Assembly: GCF_014356525.2 (NCBI RefSeq)
Contig: NC_052515.1
Location: 24,373,212 to 24,437,211 of the forward strand
Length of the DNA stretch: 64,000 nucleotides
Direction of reading: 5' to 3'
Source: Nilaparvata lugens
Lineage: Eukaryota; Arthropoda; Insecta; Hemiptera; Delphacidae
A program made the position numbers and the translations under genes. Of the stretch, positions 10,902-21,300 are shown piece after piece. The notes under the pieces are model-generated. The model saw nothing but the letters and a program-made list of their open reading frames with translations. It ran no database searches and was not told the DNA's origin. The first letter of the stretch is position 1. The number at the start of each line of letters is the position of its first letter.

Positions 10902-11618
10902 TCTATATATATATATATAAAAGCGAAATGGCACTCACTCACTGACTGTCTGACTGACTGACTGACTCACTCACTCACTCACTCACTCACTCGCATAACT
11001 AAAAATCTACCGGACCAAAAACGTTCAAATTTGGTAGGTATGTTCAGTTGGCCCTTTAGAGGCGCACTAAGAAATCTTTTGGCAATATTTTAACTCTAAG
11101 GGTTGTTTTTAAGGGTTTAAAGTTCGTCTTTTAGCATGTATATTCTTCTTCTCCCAATCTCTTAATTATAACTGAAATTTCCATATCATATGTTACTATA
11201 GAACTATAATCTAGATAGAGTACCTCTTCGAAACAGTTGTTAACTGGCAACTAAAATTAATAATTTTGTCAGGTTGGCATTAAGTTGAGTTGACTTTGTT
11301 AGGTTGGCACCAAGTTGAAGATTTAAATGCATTTATCGCGGAAAAATTGATTGGGCACTGCTACTTCAATCCTGGGAATGTTATATTACTAGCAGTGAAG
11401 CTCGCTGCTCGCTTCGCTCGCCATATCCGTTTAGCCAGCCGTTTAGTCTGGACCCCCGACTGGATTGTCCTAACATTATGATAAAAATGCCCAAATGAAA
11501 AATGCAGGCGAGCGAAGCGAGCCTGCTGATCTCATTCTTGGACGATCCAGTCGGGGGTCCAGGGGGCGGAGCCCCCTGGCTAGACGGATATGGCGAGCGA
11601 AGCGAGCCTGACGGCTAG
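10902..11618 (+). mobile_element. Non-autonomous Helitron, copy A
   Basis: A 717-bp element inserted between A (10901) and T (11619), starting 5'-TC (TCTATATATATATATATAAA) and ending CTAG-3'. Just inside the 5' end is ATGGCACTCACTCACTGACT with an ACTC/ACTG microsatellite, then ATCTACCGGACCAAAAACGT. The 3' part has a perfect hairpin CCAGGGGGC-GGA-GCCCCCTGG (about 11560-11580) and GGCGAGCGAAGCGAGCC close to the end. TC start, CTRR end, 3' hairpin and A^T insertion without target duplication are canonical for Helitrons. No RepHel protein is encoded. The segment 11399-11475 is an inverted partial copy of the 3' end. Confidence 0.9.
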
Positions 11619-11771
11619 TGATGGAATATAAGAGCAAATGTATTGATTTCTCTGAGTATTAACATATTTTTATCATATGGAAGAGGAGCAGAGGATCTTC
11701 CGATTGAAGCTTTTGATTAATTTATCATTTGAGCTAAAATACATTTCTGTAGCTTATAAATCAATGATTAT

Positions 11772-11908
11772 GGCCCGGCTGTACAAAGGTTATTCGAAAT
11801 TTTAATCATGATTTGAAATACTTTTCTGAAAGGAAAGCTTCTCTGATTGGTTCTCGTGGAATTTAATCACACTTAAAATTTTAAAAAACTTTTGTGCAAG
11901 CAATCCTG
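11772..11908. mobile_element. GTGCCGGTTGCAC MITE, degraded copy 2
   Basis: GGCCCGGCTGTACAAAGG at the left, CTCTGATTGGTTCTCGTGG in the right half and CTTTTGTGCAAGCAA at the right end. The same layout as the copy at 7854 but strongly diverged in the arms. Confidence 0.65.
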
Positions 11909-12164
11909 TAAGTTGGAAATTTGTTCATGTTTATTAAATTCTTTCATGTTTATCAAATTTGTTCATGTACTCGAGGGAGGAAATTACACACATATCAATT
12001 CATGGGCGTACGATTTTCTGCCGTTCTTAAAACTTCTAAGATCAAGCATAGCTTGGCAAACATATGATGTGTATATGAAGACTTAATTTGTTTGCAAAGT
12101 TTCATAAAATCTGATAGAATTTATACCGACGGAAAATTCGTATTTCCAAAAAGAGATATGTGTG

Positions 12165-12372
12165 AGAGAAACAATATCATAAGTAGATATCCCATGGTAT
12201 AGGGCGTTTATGTCGCAACTTTTACTGTTATCTCAAGCTGATAATCCAAGGAATTCTTTCATGTGAAGCTTTATGACGACAATAATTGAAAGTAATCGGC
12301 TTGAGATAACAGTAAAAGTTGCAACATAAACGCCCTATACCATGGGATATCTACTTACGCTATTGTTTCTCT
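12165..12372. mobile_element. Foldback element with 78-bp arms
   Basis: The arms at 12165-12242 and 12295-12372 are inverted with few mismatches; both contain GTAGATATCCCATGGTATAG or its inverse, GGCGTTTATGT.GCAACTTT and ACTGTTATCTCAAGC. The spacer is ~52 bp. A loosely related degenerate stretch lies at 47850-47930. No gene. The element could form a long hairpin RNA if transcribed. Confidence 0.8.
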
Positions 12373-12879
12373 ATGGTGTAACTGGCTTAACTGCCTCAAT
12401 TGTGAATTATTTACTTACTTTTAACTTTAGGCGTATGTGAAAAGTAAACGTATGGGAGAACTCTTCAAGTAGATAATAGTTCTGTAATTAGCAACAGTTG
12501 TTGTCAATGTTTTAAAATCAAATAATGAAGCCATGAGACCGCAAAAATCGTCTCGATGAGATGGTCCTCTGAGATGGAAAATTCGCCACAATAATTAATA
12601 GGAGGGCGTTGCGATAATTGAGGTCGAATATCTCCTCCACTGACCCAGAAACAAGACAAAGAATTGCATGTCATTCTGCAAGGCGAACGCTAACCGTGGC
12701 ATTGTTTGTTTGCTTGCTGGTTGACAAACGGAGCCATCAAACATTCGATAATGTCCAGCTGAGAAACATTTCCCTTCTCCCCTTGACTCCCTCTCACAAC
12801 AACCATTATCGGATAATTAAACCAAGTACTGGACCAAGGATTAGGAGATGTCGTTTTCATCTTCTTCGCCCTATTAAAC
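12373..12879. other. Intergenic, short unique GC-richer patch
   Basis: 12600-12800 is less AT-rich than its surroundings and shows no repeat relation to the rest of the window, but no exon with plausible splice sites could be supported. Confidence 0.4.
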
Positions 12880-13935
12880 ACTCATCTCTCGTGTTTCTTA
12901 TCCTTCTTCTACTTCACGTTATTTCTCTCTCCCATCACGTCTTCCTTATTCCCAAATACGTACTCCTTATCCTCTTCACCTCTCATTCACCCCTGACCTC
13001 CACCAACCTTCTCCTTCTCTACTGTTTCTTCTTCTCCTCTTTCTCCTCTTCTTCCTCATCCAACGCTCCCTCTTGATGATCCTCACCACTCCTCTTCTTC
13101 CTCATCCAACGCTCCCTCTTGATAATCCTCACCCCTCCTCTTCCTTATCACTTCTTTTCTCCTCCTTCTCTTGATCATTTCCTTTTCCCATCTTCCTCCT
13201 CCGGCTCACCCAACCTTCTCCTTCACCCTATCTTATCTTCTTCTTCTCTTCTCCTCCTCAATACTCTTCTGTTTCTTCATCACTTTTATTCCCTTTCTCT
13301 ATCCTTCTCCAATCAATCCTCCTTCTTCTAATCATCCTCTTCTTCTTCTTCTTCTTTTCCTTTTTTTTCTTCTCCTCATCCTCCTTCTATTCCTTATCCT
13401 CTTTCTTTTCTCTTTGTGCTTCTCCTTCTCTTAATCCTCCTTTTTTCCTCCTCTATCTCTTCTTCGCCTCATCCATCACTTCAATTACTCTCTCCTTTCC
13501 CTTTCTTTCTCTTCTACACTCTTTGCTCCTCCCATCCATTAACTCCTCTCTCCTCTTCTCCACCTTTCTCATACATTTTCTTCTTTTCCTAATCCTCTTT
13601 TACTTCTTTTTCTCTTTCTTCATTGATCACCACTCTCTCCTCCTCCTCTTCTTCTCTTCTCCTTCTCCACTGCTTTCTATTTCTATCCATCAACATCTTC
13701 TCTCCTTGTCCACCTTGTTCAGACTCCTTTCTCTTTTCCTCCTCCTTCCCATCTTCTTTTTCTTGCTCGTTTACTCCTCCTTCACTTCTCTTTCTTCTGT
13801 TCTCCCACTTATCTTGCTCTTGACTCTCCATCTCCTTCTCTTGCTTTACCTAGCCTTCTTCGTGTAGCTATTGTTTTTTTCATTTGTTTTTCCCCCCTTA
13901 CTTCCTGTACTCGCTATTTTCATTTTTCTTTGTTC
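12880..13935. repeat. ~1.05-kb polypyrimidine tract
   Basis: The + strand is almost entirely C/T (for example TTCTTCTTCTTCTTTTCC around 13341). Long Leu/Ser/Phe-only frames result from this composition and are rejected as genes. A ~49-bp unit containing CATCCAACGCTCCCTCTTGA is tandemly duplicated at about 13043-13140. Confidence 0.9.
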
Positions 13936-15150
13936 AACTAATCATGTTAGTGGAGCAGATAATTATTTGCCAATATTTCAGGCTGCAACTATAATTTTCC
14001 CTCTTTATCGAGGTCTGTGATGCGTTGATAGTGGGACACCCGTCATCTAGTTTCCAACTAAAAATATTGGTACGAAGAAATGGTGTCGCAAATGACCCAA
14101 TACTGCAGTTCCAGGATTTAGGTGGACTCCGAAACATTATGATGTGATTATTGACGTTCATAATAACATAATAATGTTTAACTTGCAAATCCTATCTTAG
14201 CAGTGAGTGATCGAATGAGATGTTTTTAAATTATACCATTTTAAATTTATTTCATATCTCAACAGAGAATAAAATTGAAAATATATAGTGTATAATATGT
14301 AGACATTTGAGACTAATGAGGTTTATATGTGTTGTGTATCTGCCATACGATATATGAATAAATGAATAAATAAATCTTAACAAAGTACATTGAATTTATT
14401 GAAAGATACCAATTTAATTGCAATGTTTAATTCTTGTTCATTGTCTTTATTTGTACATAATTGATTTGGGAATAAATTCTTGAGTTTTCAGTCCACACGT
14501 ATCCCGTTTTGGATTGAAACTACTGTATTACTGACTCATAAATATCAATCATAATATATGTATCTATATATGTACTAATATGTATTGTTATCTATGTCTA
14601 CTGAGTGATGAAGATGATTTCAAACTCCTGGCGTCTTGGGCCTATTGCATGTTCAAATACAGTCTTATAATATTAATAGTCAGCTAATATTAGTATCAAT
14701 TTATTAGTTGGTTAGAGATTACTGAAGTAGTTTAAATTTAAAAATTTTCAAAAATAAAAATTTAAATAATATTTTTTATTATTTCAGAAAATTACTGAAC
14801 TATTAACATGTGTTTTCTCATGCAACAGAGGGCCCTGGTCCATTTGGAAGTCCAAGCTTCAATTTTGATTGAAGCTTTCCTGCTTCAAGTTGTTCAATTT
14901 TTCCTCATCTGAACTCAGCTACTCTGAAATATTATATTCTACGCTGAACGCGAGTTTCAATCTCAGGTTTTGGGGTATACAATATGAAAATATGAGTATG
15001 ATACAAAAATATGAACAATACCAGTACAAATTATTAAATTATAATATTCTAATGAATCCATTATGAATTATAATTAACCCATGTCTGGTTTTGGATATTA
15101 AGGTGATAGTATAAGTAGCATCTGTAGCATAAGTAATAATTTTGGAGATA
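13936..15150. other. Intergenic, nothing recognised
   Basis: AT-rich with scattered TGAATAAATGAATAAATAAA-like simple repeats at 14354-14375. No supported gene. Confidence 0.5.
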
Positions 15151-15405
15151 TATTAATTGACCGAGCGAAGTGAGGTCTAAGATTCAAGTCGACGGTTTGG
15201 CATTTCTCTTAATGTTTAAATGTTTGAATGTTTATATATTTATATGTTGCGCATTTACGGCAAAACGCGGTAAGAGATTTTCATGAAATTTGACGGGTAT
15301 GTTACAAGACAATACGACGTATATACAAGGTTTATGGAAATTTTGCATTTCAAGGATAATAGGCCTATAAGAGGAAAAAGGAGCCTCCTTCATACGCCAA
15401 TATTA

Positions 15406-16073
15406 GGCTATGTACACATGGTAGCGTCGCACCGCGCGGTGCGACGCGCGTCCAAAATTTTGCAGTTGTACACATGCAAGCGTTTTATACGCGGCGTCCA
15501 CCTCCAGTTTAGCAATGGAACTTGAAGAGGTAACATGTATGTGTCTTGTGTATTGTAGATATAAAGCGAGAAAACGAAGGCAAAGAAACTTTTGCGTTCA
15601 CCCTATTTTGACCATGACCAATAGATTAACGCATGGTGCTTTTGTGACACTTTACCCTAACTTGAGGAAATACGAACCCAAATTATTTAACTATTTGCGA
15701 ATGTCAATTTCATCTTTTGACGAGTTGTTGGAGATCGTAAAAGACGACTTGGCATCAAGTTCTTGTTCTGTTCTTGTAATCAGGACTCGCCATATCCCAT
15801 ATGACACGTCGACTTTTTACTTCTTCTATAAACAATTCTGTGTCAAAATTGTTCATTTCCATGGCTGCACACTGAACAGAGTTGCTGTAAAAACACTACA
15901 CAAAACAAGTGAACTAGATCAAAACTCGCGTCCGACTGCTCTCATGTGTACAGTCCAACTGACTGTAGTGTACTGGGAACTGCGCTGTCGCCGCGCGGTT
16001 CAGGTTGAAAGTTCAGGTTGGTCGTACGCGCGTCTCAAGCCGCGCGGTGCGACGCTATCATGTGTACATAGCC
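15406..16073 (+). mobile_element. PIF/Harbinger derivative, copy 1
   Basis: A 668-bp element flanked by TTA (15403-15405 and 16074-16076), with inverted ends GGCTATGTACACATGGTAGC and the inverse of ATCATGTGTACATAGCC, followed inward by the palindromic GCACCGCGCGGTGC. TTA/TWA target duplication is the PIF/Harbinger signature, and the interior encodes part of a Harbinger transposase. It is internally deleted relative to an autonomous element: the catalytic DDE region is absent. Confidence 0.88.
15515..15760 (+). pseudogene. Harbinger transposase N-terminal fragment
   Basis: After ATGGAACTTGAAGAG the sequence reads a basic stretch KARKRRQRNFCVHPI, then NYLRMSISSFDELLEIV. The Arg-rich segment, then xVHPI, then a 'yLRMS...FDELL' helix is typical of the region before the DDE nuclease domain of PIF/Harbinger (HARBI1-like) transposases. 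The frame remains open to 16090, but past about 15765 it leaves transposase-like sequence and runs into the inverted terminal repeat. A TATTGTAG/ATATAAAG boundary at about 15551-15566 looks like an intron acceptor. No catalytic residues are present. Confidence 0.75.
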
Positions 16074-16097
16074 TTAGGCTTCTCTTCTAAGGCCTTA

Positions 16098-16740
16098 GGC
16101 TTAGACCGCGCGGTGCGATATACAATGAAGCTAATGGCAGCGTCCACATGCACCACTCACTCAAATGTGGACGCGCCGCACACTGCGCCGCCCAGACTTC
16201 CAACCTGAACCGCGCGGCGACAGCGCAGTTCCCAGTACACTACAGTCAGTTGGACTGTACACATGAGAGCAGTCGGACGCCAGTTTTGATCTAGTTCACT
16301 TGTTTTGTGTAGTGATTTTACAGCAACTCTGTTCAGTGTGCAGCCATGGAAATGAACAATTTTGACACAGAATTGTTTATAGAAGAACAGAACAAGAACT
16401 TGATGCCAAGTCGTCTTTTACGATCTCCAGCAACTCGTCAAAAGATGAAATCGACATTCGCAAAATAGTTAAAAAATTTGGGTTCGTATTTCCTCAAGTT
16501 AGGGTAAAGTGTCACAAAAGCACCATGCGTTAATCTATTGGTCAAAATAGGGTGAACGCAAAAGTTTCTTTGCCTTCGTTTTCTCGCTTTATATCTACGA
16601 TACACAAGCATGGTGCCTCTTCAACTTCCATTGCTAAACTGGAGGTGGACGCCGCGTATAAAACGCTTGCATGTGTACAACTGCAGAATTTTGGACGCGC
16701 GTCGCACCGCGCGGTGCGACGCTACCATGTGTACATAGCC
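16098..16740 (-). mobile_element. PIF/Harbinger derivative, copy 2, inverted relative to copy 1
   Basis: The right end CCATGTGTACATAGCC is followed by TTA (16741-16743), and TTA also precedes the degraded left end (16095-16097, then GGCTTAGACCGCGCGGTGCG). The interior is the reverse complement of copy 1: GCACCATGCGTTAATCTATT, CTGTTCAGTGTGCAGCCATG and CCGCGCGGCGACAGCGCAG all match it inverted. Copy 2 lacks a ~50-bp segment found in copy 1 (around 15775-15823). Together the two make a ~1.33-kb palindrome. On the minus strand, 16430-16640 carries the same transposase fragment with more decay (AAAATTTG in place of AAATTATTT). Confidence 0.82.
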
Positions 16741-17186
16741 TTAGAGTAAAAATCAGACTATAGAATTATTCATCATAAATCAGCTGAAAAGTGATTACAC
16801 AGATGTGTGGAGAAGCCAGTCTATTGCTGTATTTCCATAAGGTCTATAGTACTGTGTCAATCAGGTACTTGTGGATGAGAATACTGCGTGAGGTCTACTG
16901 TTCACAGAACTACTAGTAAAATAGAGTAGCCTACTTGACTACAAAATAACTCTCAATCTTCAATTGAACCAGACCACGCTAGAACCATTCCACCTCTATT
17001 TAACACATTGTAATTACCTTGAAATTACTCTATCACCTCTTGTCTTTCTTGATCGTAAATACTCTGATAATCAATGGTTGTTACCAACACAATCACGTGT
17101 ACGCTTTACATATGGCGATCTACTTTCTGTTTACTTATTTGCCAATTATTTGCTGGAATTTTCCCAGGCAAGTAGGTAACGTATCT

Positions 17187-17415
17187 AATTGTAAGGTTTA
17201 TGGGTCGGTTGAATCTCAATTACAAAAAGACTGGGGGTTTTATTTGTTGTTTTTTGTTACGTAGATTATATTTGTGGAAATACACTGGTGGGATACAATT
17301 TAATACACGCACCTAACTGTATATGGGTCGGTTGAATCCCAATCACGAATTGACTGGGGTTAATTTGTTGTTTTTTGTTACGTAAATGAGATTAATGGAA
17401 AAACACTTGGTTACC
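17187..17415 (+). repeat. ~120-bp tandem duplication
   Basis: TATGGGTCGGTTGAATCTCA and TATGGGTCGGTTGAATCCCA begin two successive units. Both contain GACTGGGG..TT and TTTGTTGTTTTTTGTTACGT. The copies have diverged by several substitutions and small indels. Non-coding. Confidence 0.8.
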
Positions 17416-17586
17416 ATGTACAATATAACTAAAATGTTGATAATAATAATTATGTTAGTGATGGGATGGTCCATCCAAAGGTGATCGGATGATAATAATA
17501 TTATCAGAATGATGAGATGAAATTAAGTTTCAATTTCTAAATATTACATCAAGTTTTAACATAAAAATGACGACTTGCAGAATTGT

Positions 17587-17730
17587 GAAAAATATAAAAT
17601 ATTCACCCACTGACTGAAGCCTGCTTTCGAATTACATCGGATTTATTGTTGACAATGTTGACTGTTGAAAAAGAAACCGATGTGATTCGAGAGCATCCTT
17701 TAGTCAGTGAGTGAATATTTTATATTTTTC
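17587..17730. repeat. Inverted repeat with ~55-bp arms
   Basis: GAAAAATATAAAATATTCAC...CACTGACTGAAGC on the left pairs with GTCAGTGAGTGAATATTTTA...TATTTTTC on the right. The inner parts are ATTACATCGG and CCGATGTGATTCGAGAGCA. The loop is about 35 nt. The stem has mismatches and a bulge, so it resembles either a small MITE or a pre-miRNA-like hairpin. Confidence 0.75.
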
Positions 17731-18564
17731 AGAAATTAATATACTCCTCAATTTATCATTTTAGTGTTAGAACTTCATGTAACAAATAGCAGCTTGTGAT
17801 GGATAGAGGAATTCAAGCTTTCTAGTCTTGAAATGAATTTATAACACAAATGAATAAATAAAATTGGTATAGTATATGGGAATGAGGAAATTGATTACTT
17901 TTTCCTCACTCTCTTTCCGGTGCTGCTATTTTGTAGTTCAATTTTAAGAATTTCAAAATTGGTGTTCATTGAATCCACGTTGAAGTGTAGGTTCAATATT
18001 CTCTTATCATCATTATTTCTCTAAACGCATGCACAAGTCTGGAGCTTATGTGAGCTCATCTTAAACTCTAATGGATATAGTAGATGATAAGAACATTACA
18101 CTTTGATAGAGAGAGATGATACGCCTGTCCAGCACGAATACTTTTTTTGAGTATTCTGTATTTGGAAATATATGAGGGATTGCATTTCTTCAAATGCTAA
18201 TGAATGTATAGTATCATAATATAGCCTAATCATGCGACAGCATTTTGTAAATTTATTGTTCAATTATTATTATTTTGTAATTTTGAATTTCGTCCAATCA
18301 TCAATTAGTATACTGTGAATCCAAACTCAAACATGACCCATAAAACGAAACAGTTGAACTCATTCATTTGAATCAATTTTCTCATTCGGAAGTACTAGAT
18401 TTTATTTCTGGCATATTATGCTGTTTTCCAAACTCTGAATTGCCTATTATAACACACTGTTTGGCAGCACACCTACAGGTTACAACGTAACAATATGTGT
18501 GCTTTACGTATGTAACCTGGACAGAATGCAATGCCCACTGATTATGAAATTACAAGGTGTGAGC
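17731..18564. other. Intergenic, nothing recognised
   Basis: AT-rich sequence without repeat structure or exon-like open frames. Confidence 0.5.
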
Positions 18565-18834
18565 ACGCGTTCCTGCTCTTTTCCTCTTCTCTTCTTCTTC
18601 TTCTTCTTCACCTCTCGTCTTCTTGTTCTTCTTATTCTCGTTCTCCTTCTCCTTTTTCTCCTCCTCATCCTGCCCCCCTTCATTACACCTTTTTTTTCTT
18701 CTCTCGTCTTCTTGTTGTTCTTGTTCTTCTTATATTCTTTTTCTCCTCTTCCTTCTCTTTTTTGTCTTCTATCGTCCTTCTCCTTCTTCTACCTTTTCTA
18801 CCAACTTCCAACAAAAGTCTGTTGGTTAGTGGTC

Positions 18835-18865
<31 letters not shown>

Positions 18866-18960
18866 CTTCTTCTTCTTCTTCTTCTTCTACTCTTCCTCCT
18901 TCTCCTTGCTCTTCTTCACTGCATTCTTATCTTGTGTCACTTTCTTTGACTTGTCTTTGC
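18565..18960. repeat. Polypyrimidine tract with (CTT)n microsatellite
   Basis: C/T-rich on the + strand, with a perfect TTC repeat of about 17 units at 18838-18888. Frames here encode poly-Ser or poly-Phe and are rejected as genes. Confidence 0.92.
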
Positions 18961-19389
18961 GAGTCTTCTCTGGCTAAATGGAAATAGCTGGTTGCCAGTA
19001 GGCTAGTTGGTTGACTAGAATGTGTACCAGTTGTAGTTATGTTATTTCCGGTTATGTGATCCGGACTGATTTTTAACTACAATAATTATTTATACAATCC
19101 TCAAAAGTTCCGTGTTTCCAGCATTTTGAATTACTCTATTGCAGTTATGTTATAGGACTACCGGATATTAGGTGTTTAATAAAATTCACTTGTAATAGTT
19201 GGAGGTAGAAAATAGAAATAGAATAAGAATACTTGTGAAGTTCCAATTTGTTTCAACTGATTGTCAAAATTTGAGAATTGGATTAATTGTTCAATTGATA
19301 ATTCAACTTCTCACAATATCGTAGGTTACTTGATTAAGTTATTACATTAACATTGAGTACTTATAACATTAAGAACTTATAACATTGAG

Positions 19390-19551
19390 AACTTATAACA
19401 TTGAGAATAACATCTCATTTTCATTCCAAAGAGTTGTAGAAGAATAAATTAAACCACCACTGACCGAGTTAGTTTGGTCAGTGGTGGTTTAATTTATTCT
19501 TCTACAACTCTTTGGAATGAAAATAAAATGTTATTCTCAATGTTATAAGTA
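19390..19551. repeat. Near-perfect 76-bp hairpin
   Basis: Left arm 19390-19465 and right arm 19476-19551 are reverse complements with two mismatches (CATCTCATTT versus CATTTTATTT), joined by a 10-nt loop. The outer part comes from a local tandem motif ACTTATAACATTGAGA that also occurs two to three times just upstream (19352-19391). Unlike the other foldbacks, no second copy exists in the window. A transcript would form a ~75-bp duplex. Confidence 0.92.
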
Positions 19552-20130
19552 CATTGGAGTAACTGGGCATAATGGAAGAAAGTAGAGGATAAAACTTGAA
19601 GATTCTTCTCTCAAAATAATTTCTTATGAATCGTAACGCTTGAAATTGATCTTCATGATACTCATAAGGACTGAAAACAACTGAATATTGCGATTGATTT
19701 ATAATATGAGGGGTTTTCTCTAATGATTCCCACATAAGTTTATGACTTGTGCGTGGTATCGGATGATATTTGAAATCAGAAAGAAAAACCATTCAGTAAC
19801 CCACAAAATTCAACTATGAGAGGTTTTACAGACCAAGAAAAATAATTCATAAATGAAATAAAAACTAACTGAAATAGGCAAATAAATTTTGACACTGGAG
19901 AAATAATAGAATATTATTCATGGTTATTATTATATTCATATTATAAACATTTTTTTGGACTTGGTTTTAATTTCTGGTTTTTAAATTTCGAAATAACTCA
20001 ATCTTTTAAAGTTTTGAATTACAGTTTGATGCAATATTTTTATTCTTTTCGGTTTTCAATCTAATTAAATTCTAAATTTTAGTTTGCATATTTCTGGACT
20101 CGGAATTCGATTCAAAGTGAAGCAACATAA
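19552..20130. other. Intergenic, nothing recognised
   Basis: AT-rich. A 96-codon minus-strand frame at 19502-19792 runs through the right hairpin arm and shows no recognisable domain. Confidence 0.4.
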
Positions 20131-20360
20131 CCTACCTTTTTGACATTGGCTTATTACTATCAAAATTCGGAAAGGGAACAGTTTTGGGCTAGGCCTGTTG
20201 GTCCTTTTCTAATCATGTATTTGATTTGTGGATTGTTAAATGTAACAAATAAATGTAAAATTGGGGGTAGAATAGTTTTGGGCCAGTCCTGTTGTTCCAT
20301 CCCAATCATATCCTTAATAAATTATGATCTCTGATTTATATCCTCAAATGAATGAATAAA
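20131..20360 (+). mobile_element. GTTTTGGGC..CCTGTTG retroelement tails, two in tandem
   Basis: Unit one has ACATAACCTACCTTTTTGAC, ACAGTTTTGGGCTAGGCCTG and TTGGTCC. Unit two has ATAGTTTTGGGCCAGTCCTG and TTGTTCCATCCCAATCATA, and ends in TGAATGAATAAATAAATG. It is the same family as 6820 and 37445. Non-coding. Confidence 0.6.
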
Positions 20361-20569
20361 TAAATGTTTATTAGAATATGGAAGAAAATATAAGGAACTT
20401 CACAGCTACAAAGAAATTACAAGGAGCCAGGAAGAGATGAAAATTAGAAATACGTAATTTATGTTGTAGAACACAGAAGAAACAAATCATATGCAAAGGC
20501 TATCCACAAAATACACATCTCCATACAAAGAAACGCATCCAGTTCTTGCAAATGCTACATTAAGATACA

Positions 20570-20760
20570 CTTCAAACTGTCAGTATCCCTATGAAAAACA
20601 TCAATGCTCTCCATTGTAACCTATTCTGACAATTTGAAGTAAATCTCACTATAGCTGCAACTTGTTCAGTTATAGACTGACTTCCTCATAAAAATCATCA
20701 ATGATTCCCATCTGAACAATGCTGTCAATTTGAAGTGATTCCATTGTAGCCAAATATGTA
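20570..20760. repeat. CTGTCAG/CTGACA hairpin modules
   Basis: TTCAAACTGTCAGTATCCC at 20571 pairs with TTCTGACAATTTGAAGT at 20624-20640 across a ~35-nt spacer. A further ATGCTGTCAATTTGAAGTGA follows at about 20720. Same motif family as 7140, 28225 and 53215. Confidence 0.55.
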
Positions 20761-21184
20761 TTTGATGGACTCTAGAACCAAGGAACTGTTCTTTTATTGG
20801 CGTTCTTGAACTATAAGGGAAGAGGTAACTGTTCAGGTGACCTCCGACGCAATAAATTCGAACAGTGTTCATCGAGCAAGCTAGTTCTGCTCATCGAGGC
20901 AGCTAAAAGTCAAGTGAAATGCGAGCAAGAGTCAGGTTTGTAAATAATTTAAACCACAACATTTAAAAGTTGAATCGTCTTGTGAATAACTCAGGCGCTC
21001 AGACTCAGACATTCACGGTTGTTGATAATGTCAAGGTTGTATATTGTAGGCTAGTGTCATCTCGGCAACAATTGGAAGAAAATGTCATCTTTTCTTGGTG
21101 AAACGAGAAAAATTCGTTCGGTTCAATATCACTTTGTTTCAAGCTTCACCAGAATTTCAAGGTTCTCTCATATTACTTGTCTTT

Positions 21185-21300
21185 ATTATTATTATTTTTT
21201 TTTAATTAATTCATACAAAAAGTACATCATAAAAATTAAAGGGAGAGAAGAAATAAGGTAGCCTTGTGCTATTCCTCTCCCAAATTTATTGTTAATTTAA
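21185..21300 (-). mobile_element. Possible LINE/SINE 3' tail, reverse orientation
   Basis: ATTATTATTATTTTTTTTTT at 21185-21204 followed by AATTAATTCATACAAAAAGT and GGGAGAGAAGAAATAAGG...CCTCTCCC looks like a reverse-oriented retroelement end with an A-rich tail on the minus strand. The GGGAGAG/CTCTCCC pair can form a short stem. Assignment is tentative. Confidence 0.35.

Larger units (their letters stand above)
15155..16920 (+). mobile_element. Older dispersed repeat interrupted by Harbinger elements
   Basis: The left part (15155-15405) starts GACCGAGCGAAGTGAGGTC and contains AAATGTTTGAATGTTTATAT and GAGATTTTCATGAAATTTGA, a layout shared with the Helitron-like elements at 26003-29408. The right part resumes at 16744 and runs to about 16900 (GTGAGGTCTAC). 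The two parts meet at a TTA trinucleotide, the insertion target of the Harbinger pair. The continuity across the insertion and the right boundary are inferred. Confidence 0.45.

Noticed and set aside
12618..13867. Open frames up to 152 codons in the pyrimidine tract
   Set aside because: They consist almost only of Leu, Ser, Phe and Pro, because the strand is C/T only. No start context, splice sites or domain.
15515..16090. 191-codon frame as a full Harbinger gene
   Set aside because: Only the first ~80 codons are transposase-like; the rest reads through internal deletion and the inverted terminal repeat. Annotated as a fragment.
18499..18987. 162- and 148-codon frames with poly-Ser or poly-Phe
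   Set aside because: Translated (CTT)n microsatellite and its flanks.
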